Assembly (NCBI RefSeq): GCF_003852515.1
Contig: NZ_QAJK01000164.1
Coordinates: 1-58,812, forward strand
Direction of reading: 5' to 3'
DNA: 58,812 bases
From: Variovorax sp. KBW07
GTDB lineage: Bacteria; Pseudomonadota; Gammaproteobacteria; Burkholderiales; Burkholderiaceae_C
The position numbers were made by a program, and so were the translations under genes. Below are positions 26,801 through 34,415 of the stretch, in pieces. Every line of letters begins with the position of its first letter. The stretch's first letter is position 1. The notes below the pieces were generated by a model. The model worked only from the letters and a program-made list of their open reading frames with translations. It ran no database searches and was not told the DNA's origin.

Positions 26801-29100
26801 CCAGTCAGCAAGCCGGCGTACTTGATGAGGCGGTACAGGCCGGGGCCGAAGTTGCCGCCGGCGGACTCGGCCACATTGAGCTTGCCGCCCAGTACGAGGT
26901 TGCCCTTGACGTCGATGAGGTCGTTGAGCGCGCCACCGGGCGCCCCGGCCTGCCCGAGTTCGTAGTTGAGGATGGCGCCGCTGCCCAGGCTCAGCGCGCC
27001 CAGCGTCAGGGTGCCGGGGCTGTTGCCGGGCGACAGCATGCCGCCGTCGGCGACCTGCACGGCACCGGCAATGGTGCCGCCGCCGCCCAGAGCGGCACCG
27101 CTGTCGACCTGAACCGTGCCGCTGCCGGTGGCGCTGCCCGTGGTGTTGTTCACGCGCAGCGTGCCGGCGGCCACCGTGGTACCACCGCTGTAGGTGCTGG
27201 CGCCCGTCAAAGTGAGCGTGCCGCTGCCCGACTGGGTCAGCGACCCCGCGCCGCTGACGCTCCCCGCGAAGGACACGGCATCGTTGCGCTTGAAGATGAG
27301 CTGCGTGTCGAGCTTGACGTCGCCCGAGATCGATCCCTGGCTCCCCCCGTCGCCGATCTGCAAGGTGCCCGCGCGGACCGTCGTGCCGCTGCCGCTTGTG
27401 TCGCGGGTCTCGACCGAGCCCGTGACGACGGTGCCGTTGGCGGCATCGAGAGTGAACGTGCGCGCCAAGACATCGCCGCTGATGGTCAATGCGCGGCCGG
27501 TGTTCAGGCTCAGCGCGCCCGCGCTGTAGAAATAGGCCACCTCGGCGATCTGGTTGTTGGGATTGCCCAGCGTCGCATTCCCCGCCGAATTGCCCCGGAG
27601 CTTGTCGGCCGTGAGGGTCCCGCTGACCTGCACGATGGCGCCCATCGCATCGAGAACCATGTCGCGGCCACTGACGTCGCCGCCGAGCGTCAGGCCGCCG
27701 TTCACCGTCAGGGCCACGCTGGCCTGGCCATCGAGCGAGCCGGAGACAGAGAGCGCCCGCGCGTTGGTCAGGCTGAAACCCGCGGCCGAAAAACCGTTGA
27801 GGTCGCCAATCGCGTTGTTGCCATCGAGGCTCGTCTTCCCCCCGGAATTTCCCCTCAGGGTGCCGCCCAGAATCGCTCCCGTTCCCACGGCCTGCGTGAT
27901 CGCGCCGCTCGATGAGAGCCTGATCACGCCGGAACCCGCGTCGACCCTGTGCCCGCTTGCGAAGTCGATCGGGCCGCCTTCCATGCTGATGGCTCCGCCC
28001 GATGTGGTGCCCGTTGCATTGATCGATCCGCCGACCGACACCCCGGTGTTGGAGTACAGGGCGACTTGCCCTCCCCGGACTCCGCTCACGTCGATCACGC
28101 TCGTTGCGCTCGTGACGACAGCGCCACCGCTTGCGCTCAGCGTCACGCTGCCGATGGTGTTTGCACTGGTCGATCGGGCCTGGACCGTGCCGCTGTTGCC
28201 GACCAGTCGAGCGAACACCCCCGGTGCGGCTTGCGCCTGCAGCACGATCATGCCGTCGTCGGCTTGCAGTGTTCCGGTGTTCTCGACGGCGGGCAAGGTG
28301 GCGTCCTGGCTGCCCTGGAGCGCGCCATTGGCTGCAATCGTGACCACCGCCCGTCCCAGGCTGTCGGCAACGAGTTCCGCACGGCTGGCCGCGGTCAGCT
28401 CGATGCGCCCCCCGGCCGCGACGATGCGGTTGCCGTTCCGCACGGCGCGACCGACAAGAGCCACCGAGCCGCCGGAGGCCGCCGTGATTTCTCCGCTGTT
28501 GAAGATGATTGCCAGTGGCGCATTGCCGCTCTCCAGCCGATAGTTGTCGCTGATGCCGACACGCGTGATGCCCAGCGACGTCAGCAACAGCGACCCCGTC
28601 GCGAGCGTTGCGCCCGAGCGTGCGACGATGCCGTCGGGATTGGTGATGAAAACCCTCCCGTTCGACCTGATGCTCCCGTCGATGCCGGTGAGCAACCCGC
28701 TGGCGATCTCATTGAGGGCGGTCGACGAGGCGAGCGGCTGATCGAAGCTCACCTGTCCGCCCGCACCTACATCGAAGCTTCCCCAACTCATGCCCAGGAA
28801 CGGTGAAGTCTGGACCACGGACAAAACACCGGCGGACGGCATGTTGATGCTGCCGTTGCCGGTGAAGATCGATCCCCCCGAGGGCCGCGTCTGTGCGAGG
28901 ACGGCGCCCGCGGGCATCGTGATGGCCAGCGCCAGAACGGCCGCCCTCATCGCCGCGATGCGCCCACGGCGCGCCACAAGGCGGCGCCTGGCGCCCCGCG
29001 CCGTGCCGGACACGCTGCCGCCAGACGCCTGCGCGATTTCCGGGACCGCTTGCAGCATGCCCCGCGCCCGGTTGAAGACAAGGCGATAGACGCGGTTCAT
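23857..29100 (-). CDS. Giant autotransporter adhesin with hemagglutinin-type N-terminal domain
   Basis: 1747 residues, secreted through its own outer-membrane barrel. The start MNRVYRLVFNRARG is the classic extended signal peptide region of type V proteins, with the hydrophobic core and cleavage near residue 70 (GAVLA-QTRP). Next comes a filamentous-hemagglutinin activity/TPS-like domain (about 72-190; NGSINMPSAG, ITNPDGIVARSG). Most of the passenger is autotransporter-associated beta-strand repeats of the form LTLSGANTYTGGT, seen at least six times. The last 280 or so residues form the beta-barrel, ending in VRVKW with the usual terminal aromatic. It is transcribed away from the LysR region. 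A 20-bp palindrome lies about 100 bases upstream. Confidence 0.92.
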   Translation of the reverse strand: MNRVYRLVFNRARGMLQAVPEIAQASGGSVSGTARGARRRLVARRGRIAAMRAAVLALAITMPAGAVLAQTRPSGGSIFTGNGSINMPSAGVLSVVQTSPFLGMSWGSFDVGAGGQVSFDQPLASSTALNEIASGLLTGIDGSIRSNGRVFITNPDGIVARSGATLATGSLLLTSLGITRVGISDNYRLESGNAPLAIIFNSGEITAASGGSVALVGRAVRNGNRIVAAGGRIELTAASRAELVADSLGRAVVTIAANGALQGSQDATLPAVENTGTLQADDGMIVLQAQAAPGVFARLVGNSGTVQARSTSANTIGSVTLSASGGAVVTSATSVIDVSGVRGGQVALYSNTGVSVGGSINATGTTSGGAISMEGGPIDFASGHRVDAGSGVIRLSSSGAITQAVGTGAILGGTLRGNSGGKTSLDGNNAIGDLNGFSAAGFSLTNARALSVSGSLDGQASVALTVNGGLTLGGDVSGRDMVLDAMGAIVQVSGTLTADKLRGNSAGNATLGNPNNQIAEVAYFYSAGALSLNTGRALTISGDVLARTFTLDAANGTVVTGSVETRDTSGSGTTVRAGTLQIGDGGSQGSISGDVKLDTQLIFKRNDAVSFAGSVSGAGSLTQSGSGTLTLTGASTYSGGTTVAAGTLRVNNTTGSATGSGTVQVDSGAALGGGGTIAGAVQVADGGMLSPGNSPGTLTLGALSLGSGAILNYELGQAGAPGGALNDLIDVKGNLVLGGKLNVAESAGGNFGPGLYRLIKYAGLLTGNGLAFGTLPTSATAADLHVQTSVTGEINLINSKGASLDFWDGSDPGKYNDGAAGGGSGTWRLGSPHDGWADAEGKLNASWKQDGFAMFGGKAGTVTVDNGGGNVSIGGAQFFADGYVVGGNALTLGLANTVVKVGDGTASGAGMKATIDAVLTGTGGLVKDDMGTLVLKGANNYTGGTQVKAGVLQGNTTSLRGNIVNDAVVTFDQPVDGSFAGMMSGTGSLRKIGGGELLITTANSYGGGTLIDEGTVNTAVTGALGSGNVRVAGGAGLVFSGNADPGSLTITTAPRGNGARGGFVAFAGSGSAARTAFVNDADGTLDITGVTAGGMAIGSLAGGGRVLLGGKVLTTGTLDTSTEVSGVISGAGGSLVKVGTGALTLSGANTYTGGTALRQGRLNVGHSQALGTGTLTMDDDTTLGFSANGVTIANAIKLTGNNDPIIDTGAFDGALNGGISGGGFITKQGTGTLTLSGSNTYTGATNVAQGTLKAGAVNTLSAVSAHSVAAGATLDLAGFNQSVASLANSGTVSLVSGTPGSTLTVNGPYVGNNGVLKLGAALNGSGPSDRLVLDGATAVASGKTTVQITNIGGLGALTSGNGIEVITAQNGATTTAQTTKDAFSLAGGHVDAGAYEYRLNAGEASGAGENWYLRSTAHSGSSAVVAYRREAALYAALPNQLRQGNLAMLGDVRKRVGDDDVKGTATAPTGSDRRAWARVLSTDIDIQQGGAVSPTSKGRLTGFQAGTDLLATSNWRAGIYVGQLDGDARVNGFASGIRNLGVGRNDLRSQYVGVYGTYTSDSGFYADAVVQSGRHRYTVEPSFGAGVGGKGNSLLGSIEVGQSFAIGNSGWSVEPQLQLIHQHLDLGNSLISGAVVQPQADNGWIVRAGVRVKGQMDTGVGTLQPYGRFNVYKTSSGMDVARFTTGTTTTDIGAPTGGTSTELAGGFTLALSQTTSLYGEVGKLWSSGGDAKVKSGINGSLGVRVKW

Positions 29101-29198
29101 GGGGTTTTCTCCTGCTTTTTTCTTGTGGCCTGACGAGGCACGGCGGTGCCGCGGCGGGTGCACGGCCGCGCGATCCTACGCATCGCTTTTGCGCGGCG

Positions 29199-29218
29199 CA
29201 TTGGACTAAAGTCCAATG
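29199..29218. promoter_or_regulatory. 20-bp palindrome CATTGGACT-AA-AGTCCAATG
   Basis: Perfect 9-base arms with a 2-base centre, in the 136-base gap between the autotransporter start and the LysR stop. The near-zero loop fits a dimeric-protein operator better than a terminator, and no T run follows on the - strand. It probably regulates the autotransporter. The binding protein is unknown. Confidence 0.6.
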
Positions 29219-29236
29219 ACGGCCCCCTTTTTTGAA

Positions 29237-30160
29237 CTACGCGTCTTGCCGCTTCGCGCGTCGCGCCGGCTTGCGCTTCAGCGCCGCGCGAAGCTCCTTC
29301 AAGATCAATCCGACATAGGGGTTCGGGTCCGACTGCCGGTGCGCCAGGTACAGGCTCGACACCGCCTCCTTGTCGAGCACCGTCTGGTAGACGACCCCGT
29401 CCAGCTGGATGCAGCGCGTGTCGCTCGGGACCAGCGCAATGCCGACACCCGCCGCCACCAGCCCCGCGATGGTCGATGCCTCGCGCGCCTCCTGCACCAT
29501 GCGTGGCCGGAAGCCGGCCTTGGCGCACAGGTCCTGCACTTTCCAGTACAGGCCGATGCCCGCATTGCGCGGGTACATCACCAGGGGTTCGTCGCGCAGG
29601 TCGGCAATGCGCAGCGGCTTGCCGCTGAGCGGGTGATCGCGCGGCACGATGGCCGTCAGTGGCGACTGGTACCACTCTTCCACGATCAGGCCGGTGGGAA
29701 TCTCCACATTCGGCCGGCGCAGTACCGCGACGTCGAGCCCGCGACCGTGCACGGCATCGAGCTGGTCCAGCGAAGTCATTTCCTTCAGCGTGAGCACCAC
29801 CCGCGTGTTCAGGCGCCGGAAGCGAAGAATGGCGGCGGGCAGCGCCGGCGACAGCATCGAAGACGCCGTGTAGCCCAGCGCGATGCTCCCGACCTCGCCC
29901 GAGGCCGCGCTCTGCGCCTCGCCCTTGGCCGACTCCACCGCTTGCAGGATGCCGCGCGCCCGTTCCAGGAAGTGGCGGCCCGCCTGCGTGAGGAAAACGC
30001 GACGCTTGTCGCGCTCGAGCAGCCGCACCTTGAGCTCTTCTTCGAGCGCCTGGATCTGCACGCTCAGCGGTGGCTGCGCCATGTGCAGCCGCTGTGCGGC
30101 ACGGGTGAAGTTGAGCTCTTCGGCAACCGCGACGAAGTAGCGGAGATGGCGCAATTCCAT
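29237..30160 (-). CDS. LysR-family transcriptional regulator
   Basis: 307 residues. The N-terminal winged helix (MELRHLRYFVAVAEELNFTRAAQRLHMAQPPLSVQI) is the benzoate/catechol-type LysR form (CbnR/BenM-like), followed by a periplasmic-binding-protein-like effector domain. The ATG at 30160 is chosen; upstream in-frame codons overlap the divergent promoter. It is divergent from a catabolic operon with a 74-base gap containing a T-N11-A motif, so it most likely activates that operon in response to an aromatic or dicarboxylic intermediate. Confidence 0.92.
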   Translation of the reverse strand: MELRHLRYFVAVAEELNFTRAAQRLHMAQPPLSVQIQALEEELKVRLLERDKRRVFLTQAGRHFLERARGILQAVESAKGEAQSAASGEVGSIALGYTASSMLSPALPAAILRFRRLNTRVVLTLKEMTSLDQLDAVHGRGLDVAVLRRPNVEIPTGLIVEEWYQSPLTAIVPRDHPLSGKPLRIADLRDEPLVMYPRNAGIGLYWKVQDLCAKAGFRPRMVQEAREASTIAGLVAAGVGIALVPSDTRCIQLDGVVYQTVLDKEAVSSLYLAHRQSDPNPYVGLILKELRAALKRKPARRAKRQDA

Positions 30161-30161
30161 G

Positions 30162-30204
30162 ATATCTACCGAGTATGGAAAACACACAATAAACAGTATT
30201 TCCA
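30162..30204. promoter_or_regulatory. Divergent LysR-controlled promoter region
   Basis: The gap is AT-rich compared with its surroundings. ATA-N9-TAT (30162-30176) contains the T-N11-A core of LysR boxes. A second inverted repeat, TGGAAA-N17-TTTCCA, spans 30176-30204. These are the probable recognition and activation sites between the LysR gene and the aldolase operon. Confidence 0.6.
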
Positions 30205-30234
30205 AATATAAGCCAGCTTGCCTACGATGCCTGC

Positions 30235-31119
30235 ATGACAAGCAGAGACAAGCCGCAGGAGCACCCTGCATCGCCCCCCTTCCAGGGCCACCCGCTCATG
30301 CAGGGGCTGGCCCGTGGCGAGCCGCTGACGGCCTTCGGCATCCGCATGGCGCGCACGCCCGATGTGGCCCGGCTGGCCAAGGCCGCCGGCAACCACGCCA
30401 TCTGGATCGACCTGGAGCACAGCACCATTCCGCTCGACGCGGCGGGCGCCATTTGCGCCGCCGCGCACGACCTCGGCCTGATGGCGCTGGTGCGCGTGCC
30501 GGAGCGCGAATACGGCGCCATCGGCCGGCTGCTCGACGCGGGTGCCTCGGGCCTCATCTTTCCGCGCGTCGAAACCGCCGCGCAGGCCGCCGACCTGGCT
30601 TCGGCCTGCCGCTTTCCGCCGCACGGCCATCGCTCGGCCATTGCCGCGCTGCCGCAGTTCGGCTACCGGCGCCTTGCCGCCGCCGAGACCTACCGCCTGG
30701 CCAACGACACCGTGGTCGTCAACGTGCTGATCGAAAGCCCGCTGGGCATCGAGAACGCCGAGGCGATTGCGCGGGTGCCCGGCGTCGACCTGGTGAGCAT
30801 CGGCTGCAACGACCTGAGCGCCGAGCTGGGCGTGCCCGGCGACTACCGCCATCCGCTGGTGCGGCAGGCGCTTGACAGCGCGCTCGCGGCCTGCGCGCGT
30901 GCCGGCAAGCCGCTGTCGATCGGCGGCATTGCCGATGCGGCGCTGAACACCGAGCTGCTGGCGCGCGGCGCGGCGCCCTTCCTCATGACCGGGATCGACA
31001 CCGACGTATTGCTCGCCGCGATGCAGGAGCGGGTGCGCGGCGCGCTGACGGCGCATGCGTCCGTCGTTCCGTCTTGCTCGCCCTCTTCTCTTTCTTCTCT
31101 CGCCACCGTTCGACCATGA
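30235..31119 (+). CDS. HpcH/HpaI-type aldolase
   Basis: 294 residues, class II pyruvate aldolase/citrate-lyase-beta superfamily. Motifs: WIDLEHSTIPLDAA, GLIFPRVETAAQAA and the metal-binding region IESPLGIENAEAIARVPGVD followed by SIGCNDLSAELG. Members split 4-hydroxy-2-oxo acids to pyruvate and an aldehyde, the last step of many aromatic meta-cleavage routes. The C-terminal 20 residues are a Ser-rich tail. The stop overlaps the next start (ATGA), coupling it to the amidohydrolase. It is first in the LysR-controlled operon. Confidence 0.88.
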   Translation: MTSRDKPQEHPASPPFQGHPLMQGLARGEPLTAFGIRMARTPDVARLAKAAGNHAIWIDLEHSTIPLDAAGAICAAAHDLGLMALVRVPEREYGAIGRLLDAGASGLIFPRVETAAQAADLASACRFPPHGHRSAIAALPQFGYRRLAAAETYRLANDTVVVNVLIESPLGIENAEAIARVPGVDLVSIGCNDLSAELGVPGDYRHPLVRQALDSALAACARAGKPLSIGGIADAALNTELLARGAAPFLMTGIDTDVLLAAMQERVRGALTAHASVVPSCSPSSLSSLATVRP

Positions 31120-31994
31120 CCCACGAGATACTGACCTCCAAGCCCATGCGCGACGCGCAGACCCTGACCCGCGCGGCCTTCGAGGTTCCCGCCGGGGCCT
31201 GCGATGCGCACGTGCACGTCTTCGGGCCCGCCGGGCGCTACCCGCGCGTCGACCAGCCGCACTACACGCTGCCCGACGGCAACCTCGAGCAGCTTCAAGG
31301 CGCGCTCGGCGTGCTCGGCATCGAGCGCTTCGCGATCGTCCAGCCCAGCTTCTACGGCACCGACAACCGCTGCATGCTCGATGCGCTCGACGCCGCCGGC
31401 GACCGCGCGCGCGGCGTGGCCATGGTCGACGACGACGTGCCCGAAGAAGCCTTGCGCGCCATGCATGCGCGCCGCGTGCGGGCGCTGCGCCTGGACCTTT
31501 TCCTGCGCGCAAAGCTCCCCGTGGCCGAGCTGCGCGGCTACATCGAGCGCAGCATCCGGCGCATCCGGCCGCTCGGCTGGCACGTCCAGTTCTACACACC
31601 CGGCTGGGTGGTGCGCGACCTGATTCCGGTGCTGCCCGACCTGGAGACCGATTTCGTGATCGACCACATGGGCTACATGCTGGAAAGCGACGGCCTGACC
31701 CGCGCCGACTTCGACCGCCTGCTGCGCGCCGTTGCCGATGGCCGGGGCTGGTTCAAGCTCTCGGGCCCGTACCGGCTCGCGAAGGACGGCAACTACGCGC
31801 GGCTGCGGCCGCTCGCGCAGGCCATCGTCGATGCGGTGCCCGAGCGCGTCATCTGGGGCAGCGACTGGCCGCACATTCCCGAAGGCGGACGCGACACCGG
31901 CGAACTGCTGAACCTGCTGGGCGACTGGATTCCCGATGCCGCCGCGCGCCGCAAGGTGCTGGCCGACAACCCCACGCGCCTGTTCGGCTTCTGA
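31116..31994 (+). CDS. Amidohydrolase, 2-pyrone-4,6-dicarboxylate lactonase-like
   Basis: 292 residues, amidohydrolase_2 family TIM barrel. Metal and active-site motifs: CDAHVHVFGPAGRYP near residue 30, an internal His in VIDHMGYM and the terminal Asp in IWGSDWPHIP. The length and the DAHVHVFGP form resemble LigI-type lactonases, which open 2-pyrone-4,6-dicarboxylate in protocatechuate 4,5-cleavage; related enzymes act on other lactones. Together with the upstream aldolase this suggests the lower part of a ring-cleavage pathway. The start at 31116 overlaps the preceding stop. An earlier in-frame start inside the aldolase gene is rejected. Confidence 0.85.
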   Translation: MTHEILTSKPMRDAQTLTRAAFEVPAGACDAHVHVFGPAGRYPRVDQPHYTLPDGNLEQLQGALGVLGIERFAIVQPSFYGTDNRCMLDALDAAGDRARGVAMVDDDVPEEALRAMHARRVRALRLDLFLRAKLPVAELRGYIERSIRRIRPLGWHVQFYTPGWVVRDLIPVLPDLETDFVIDHMGYMLESDGLTRADFDRLLRAVADGRGWFKLSGPYRLAKDGNYARLRPLAQAIVDAVPERVIWGSDWPHIPEGGRDTGELLNLLGDWIPDAAARRKVLADNPTRLFGF

Positions 31995-31997
31995 ACC

Positions 31998-33167
31998 ATG
32001 ACCAATACCAACACCAGCCCCGACATCGAAAGCGGCGCCCTCGTGCATTGCCTCCAGGAGCTCGACACCTCGGGCGCGCGCGCCGCGGAGGTCTTCGAAC
32101 ACGAGGGCACGCGCTACCTCGTGGTGCCGCAACTGGCCCAGGACATTGCCGGCCAGCCCGCGCAGATGACGCTGGGCAACAGCGACGTGGAAGCGCTGGT
32201 CTACCGCTGGGAAGGCGGCCGCTTCGTCGAACACACGCGCCTTCCGGTGCCGGGTGGCGAAGACGCCGAGTTCTTCCGCATCGGCACGCGCGCCTTCCTT
32301 GCCACCGCCAGCCTGCGCACCGGCTCGGGCCCGTATTCGCTGGACACGCACTCGACCATCTTCGAGTTGGTGGACGGCCGCTTCGAGGTCTTCCAGCGCG
32401 TGCCGACCTCGGCGGCCAAGCAGTGGGTTCATTTCGAGATCGGGCCACGGCATTTCCTGGCGCTTGCGCAAGGCGTGACCCATGGCGACACACCGCTGGC
32501 GCCGGGCGACGAATCGTGCATCTTCGAATGGGACGGCGAGCGCTTCGCCAAGCACCAGACCGTGCGTTCGGGCTGGGGCTACAACTGGGCCTTCTTCGAG
32601 GTCGAAGGACACAAGCTGCTGGCCTATGCCGACCATGCGGTGCCTTCGCAACTGCTGCGCTGGAACGGCGAAACCTTCGAGCCGTTCCAGGCGTTCGACG
32701 GCAAGAGCGGACGCGCCTTCCGCTGCTTCGAGACGGCGGGCGCCACCTGGCTTGCATTCGCCTGCCTGCACGAAGAAACCGTGCTGCACCGCTGGACCAA
32801 CGGCCGCTTCGAGCCGTACCAGGTGCTCAGCGGTCCCGGCGGCCGCGAGTTCGACTGGATACCGACGCCGGACGGCGGACGGCTGGTGCAGATCAACTTC
32901 CTGCATGGCACGCGCGAGGCGCCGATCCCGCGGCTGCAATCGACGATCTTGCGCATGCACGAGGGGCTCATGGTGCCCGTGGCTGAATTTCCGACCTCGG
33001 GCGGCACCGACGCAACCTGCTTCGAGGCGGAAGGCCAGCGCTACATGGTGGTCACGAACAGCCTCAGCGGCGAGGTGCGGTTTCGCACGCCGAGCCGCGT
33101 CTATCGGCTCGACCTGGAAGCTGCGACAGCTGCGGCAACAGCAGCAGAAGACAAGGAGCCCGCATGA
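31998..33167 (+). CDS. Seven-repeat EPTP/EAR-type beta-propeller protein
   Basis: 389 residues, no signal peptide or membrane segment. Seven repeats share a pattern F-x-x-x-Q/L then about 12 residues, then a Phe/Trp and a x-G-x-x-(F/Y)-L-(A/V) strand. They fall near residues 16-45, 76-105, 129-158, 183-212, 227-256, 271-300 and 325-354 (for example FEVFQRVPTSAAKQWVHFEI). This is the EPTP/EAR repeat known from a predicted seven-bladed propeller in LGI-type proteins. No catalytic motif is evident. It starts three bases after the amidohydrolase and overlaps the next gene by four bases, so it is tightly built into the operon. It could be a binding or lactonase-like propeller. Confidence 0.75.
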   Translation: MTNTNTSPDIESGALVHCLQELDTSGARAAEVFEHEGTRYLVVPQLAQDIAGQPAQMTLGNSDVEALVYRWEGGRFVEHTRLPVPGGEDAEFFRIGTRAFLATASLRTGSGPYSLDTHSTIFELVDGRFEVFQRVPTSAAKQWVHFEIGPRHFLALAQGVTHGDTPLAPGDESCIFEWDGERFAKHQTVRSGWGYNWAFFEVEGHKLLAYADHAVPSQLLRWNGETFEPFQAFDGKSGRAFRCFETAGATWLAFACLHEETVLHRWTNGRFEPYQVLSGPGGREFDWIPTPDGGRLVQINFLHGTREAPIPRLQSTILRMHEGLMVPVAEFPTSGGTDATCFEAEGQRYMVVTNSLSGEVRFRTPSRVYRLDLEAATAAATAAEDKEPA

Positions 33168-34369
33168 ACGCGCCATTCAACCCGCACCAGAGTCCCGAGC
33201 TGCTGCGGCTCTTCGAGACCTACACGGGCGGACCGCAAGGCATCGGCGCGAACCTGGCCGCGCTGACCGGCGCTGCAACGGCCGGCGACCCGCTCATCGT
33301 GGCCACCAGCGCCGACGTGGTGCTGTTCCCCGGCAACGGCCGCGACCCCGAGGTCGAAGGCTTCCGGCTGTCCACGCGCGGCTTCAAGGAGCTTGCCGGC
33401 ATCTCGCACCACGGGCCCGCCGTGGCGTCGATTCTCAAGATGCGCATGGTCGATCCCGAAGGCCCGCTGTGGCGCAAGGAGGCCGAGCGCCTGCTGGCCG
33501 CCACGCGCATTGCGCGCGGCGCCAACTCGGTCGCCCTGTGGCGCGACACCATCGCCGTGCCGGCCTACAGCGGCCGCGAACAGAAGATCGCCGAGCTGGT
33601 CGACTACTCGTGCGTGCTGACCGAGCGCTACCTGCAGCGCGTGCTGGCGCAACCCGCGCTCTTCACCGCCGAGGACATGCGCACGCACTACCTCGAAGGC
33701 ACGGGCTCCGCCGTCGGCGCCACCGTGCCGATGAATGCAGTGATGATCGCGACCTTCTTCCTGGTCGGCATGGACATCAGCCACCGCGTGATCGGCTGGC
33801 TCGACCGCCATGCCATCGACTGGTCGCGCGCCATGGCGCTGGTCGTGGGCCGGCAGGGCCGGCCGACCGCGGGCGTGACCTGGACCACCAACTCGGTGTG
33901 CGCCATGATCCTCGGCGCCTCGCGCCACACCCTCTCGCTCGACCGGCTCTTCATTGCGCCGCACGTCGGCGGCGAGTTCCAGCCCGGCGCAGACGTTGCC
34001 GCCGTGCGTGCCTTCGAGACGCCGATGCGCCAGCTGTGGGCTCACACGCGCGCCGTCAGCGAACTGGGTTCGCTGATGTACGACGGCTATCCGCGCTACG
34101 AGCCCTCGTCGACCGTGCGCCCCGTGCTCGATGCCAACACCCGCGCGGTCGGCGAAATGCCGGCCATTGCCGGACCGAACGACTGGCGCGCGCTGAACAC
34201 GCGGCTGCGCGTGGTGCTCGAAGACCCGCGCCAACTGCTCTCGGGCTGCGTGACCGACTACGCCGTCGAGCAGCTGCAGGCGAATGGCAACGACCCGGCA
34301 CGGGTCACGGTGCCGGGACTGGACGGCACGCCGTATCCACCCTTGCCGCCTTTGCCGCCTTTGCCCTGA
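33164..34369 (+). CDS. Unrecognised 401-residue protein of the catabolic operon
   Basis: Soluble and mostly globular, with no signal peptide. I do not recognise a family. Visible features: an N-terminal region with GGPQGIGANLAALTGAA; GISHHGPAVASILKMR, where a His pair near residue 82 could bind metal; one moderately hydrophobic stretch (PMNAVMIATFFLVGMDISHRVIGWLD); and a second His-containing GASRHTLSLDRLF with APHVGGEF. The C terminus is a short Pro-Leu repeat (PPLPPLPPLP). The ATG overlaps the propeller stop by four bases, so it is translated with it. An enzyme or substrate-binding role is possible, judged by context only. Confidence 0.7.
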   Translation: MNAPFNPHQSPELLRLFETYTGGPQGIGANLAALTGAATAGDPLIVATSADVVLFPGNGRDPEVEGFRLSTRGFKELAGISHHGPAVASILKMRMVDPEGPLWRKEAERLLAATRIARGANSVALWRDTIAVPAYSGREQKIAELVDYSCVLTERYLQRVLAQPALFTAEDMRTHYLEGTGSAVGATVPMNAVMIATFFLVGMDISHRVIGWLDRHAIDWSRAMALVVGRQGRPTAGVTWTTNSVCAMILGASRHTLSLDRLFIAPHVGGEFQPGADVAAVRAFETPMRQLWAHTRAVSELGSLMYDGYPRYEPSSTVRPVLDANTRAVGEMPAIAGPNDWRALNTRLRVVLEDPRQLLSGCVTDYAVEQLQANGNDPARVTVPGLDGTPYPPLPPLPPLP

Positions 34370-34415
34370 GCCCTGCGTGCGGTTGCAACTACAAGATCCT
34401 GGAGACAGACAAACC

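Noticed and set aside
24847-27915. 1022-codon + frame inside the autotransporter gene
   Set aside because: Antisense of the repeat passenger; Ala/Arg/Gly-rich and without motifs.
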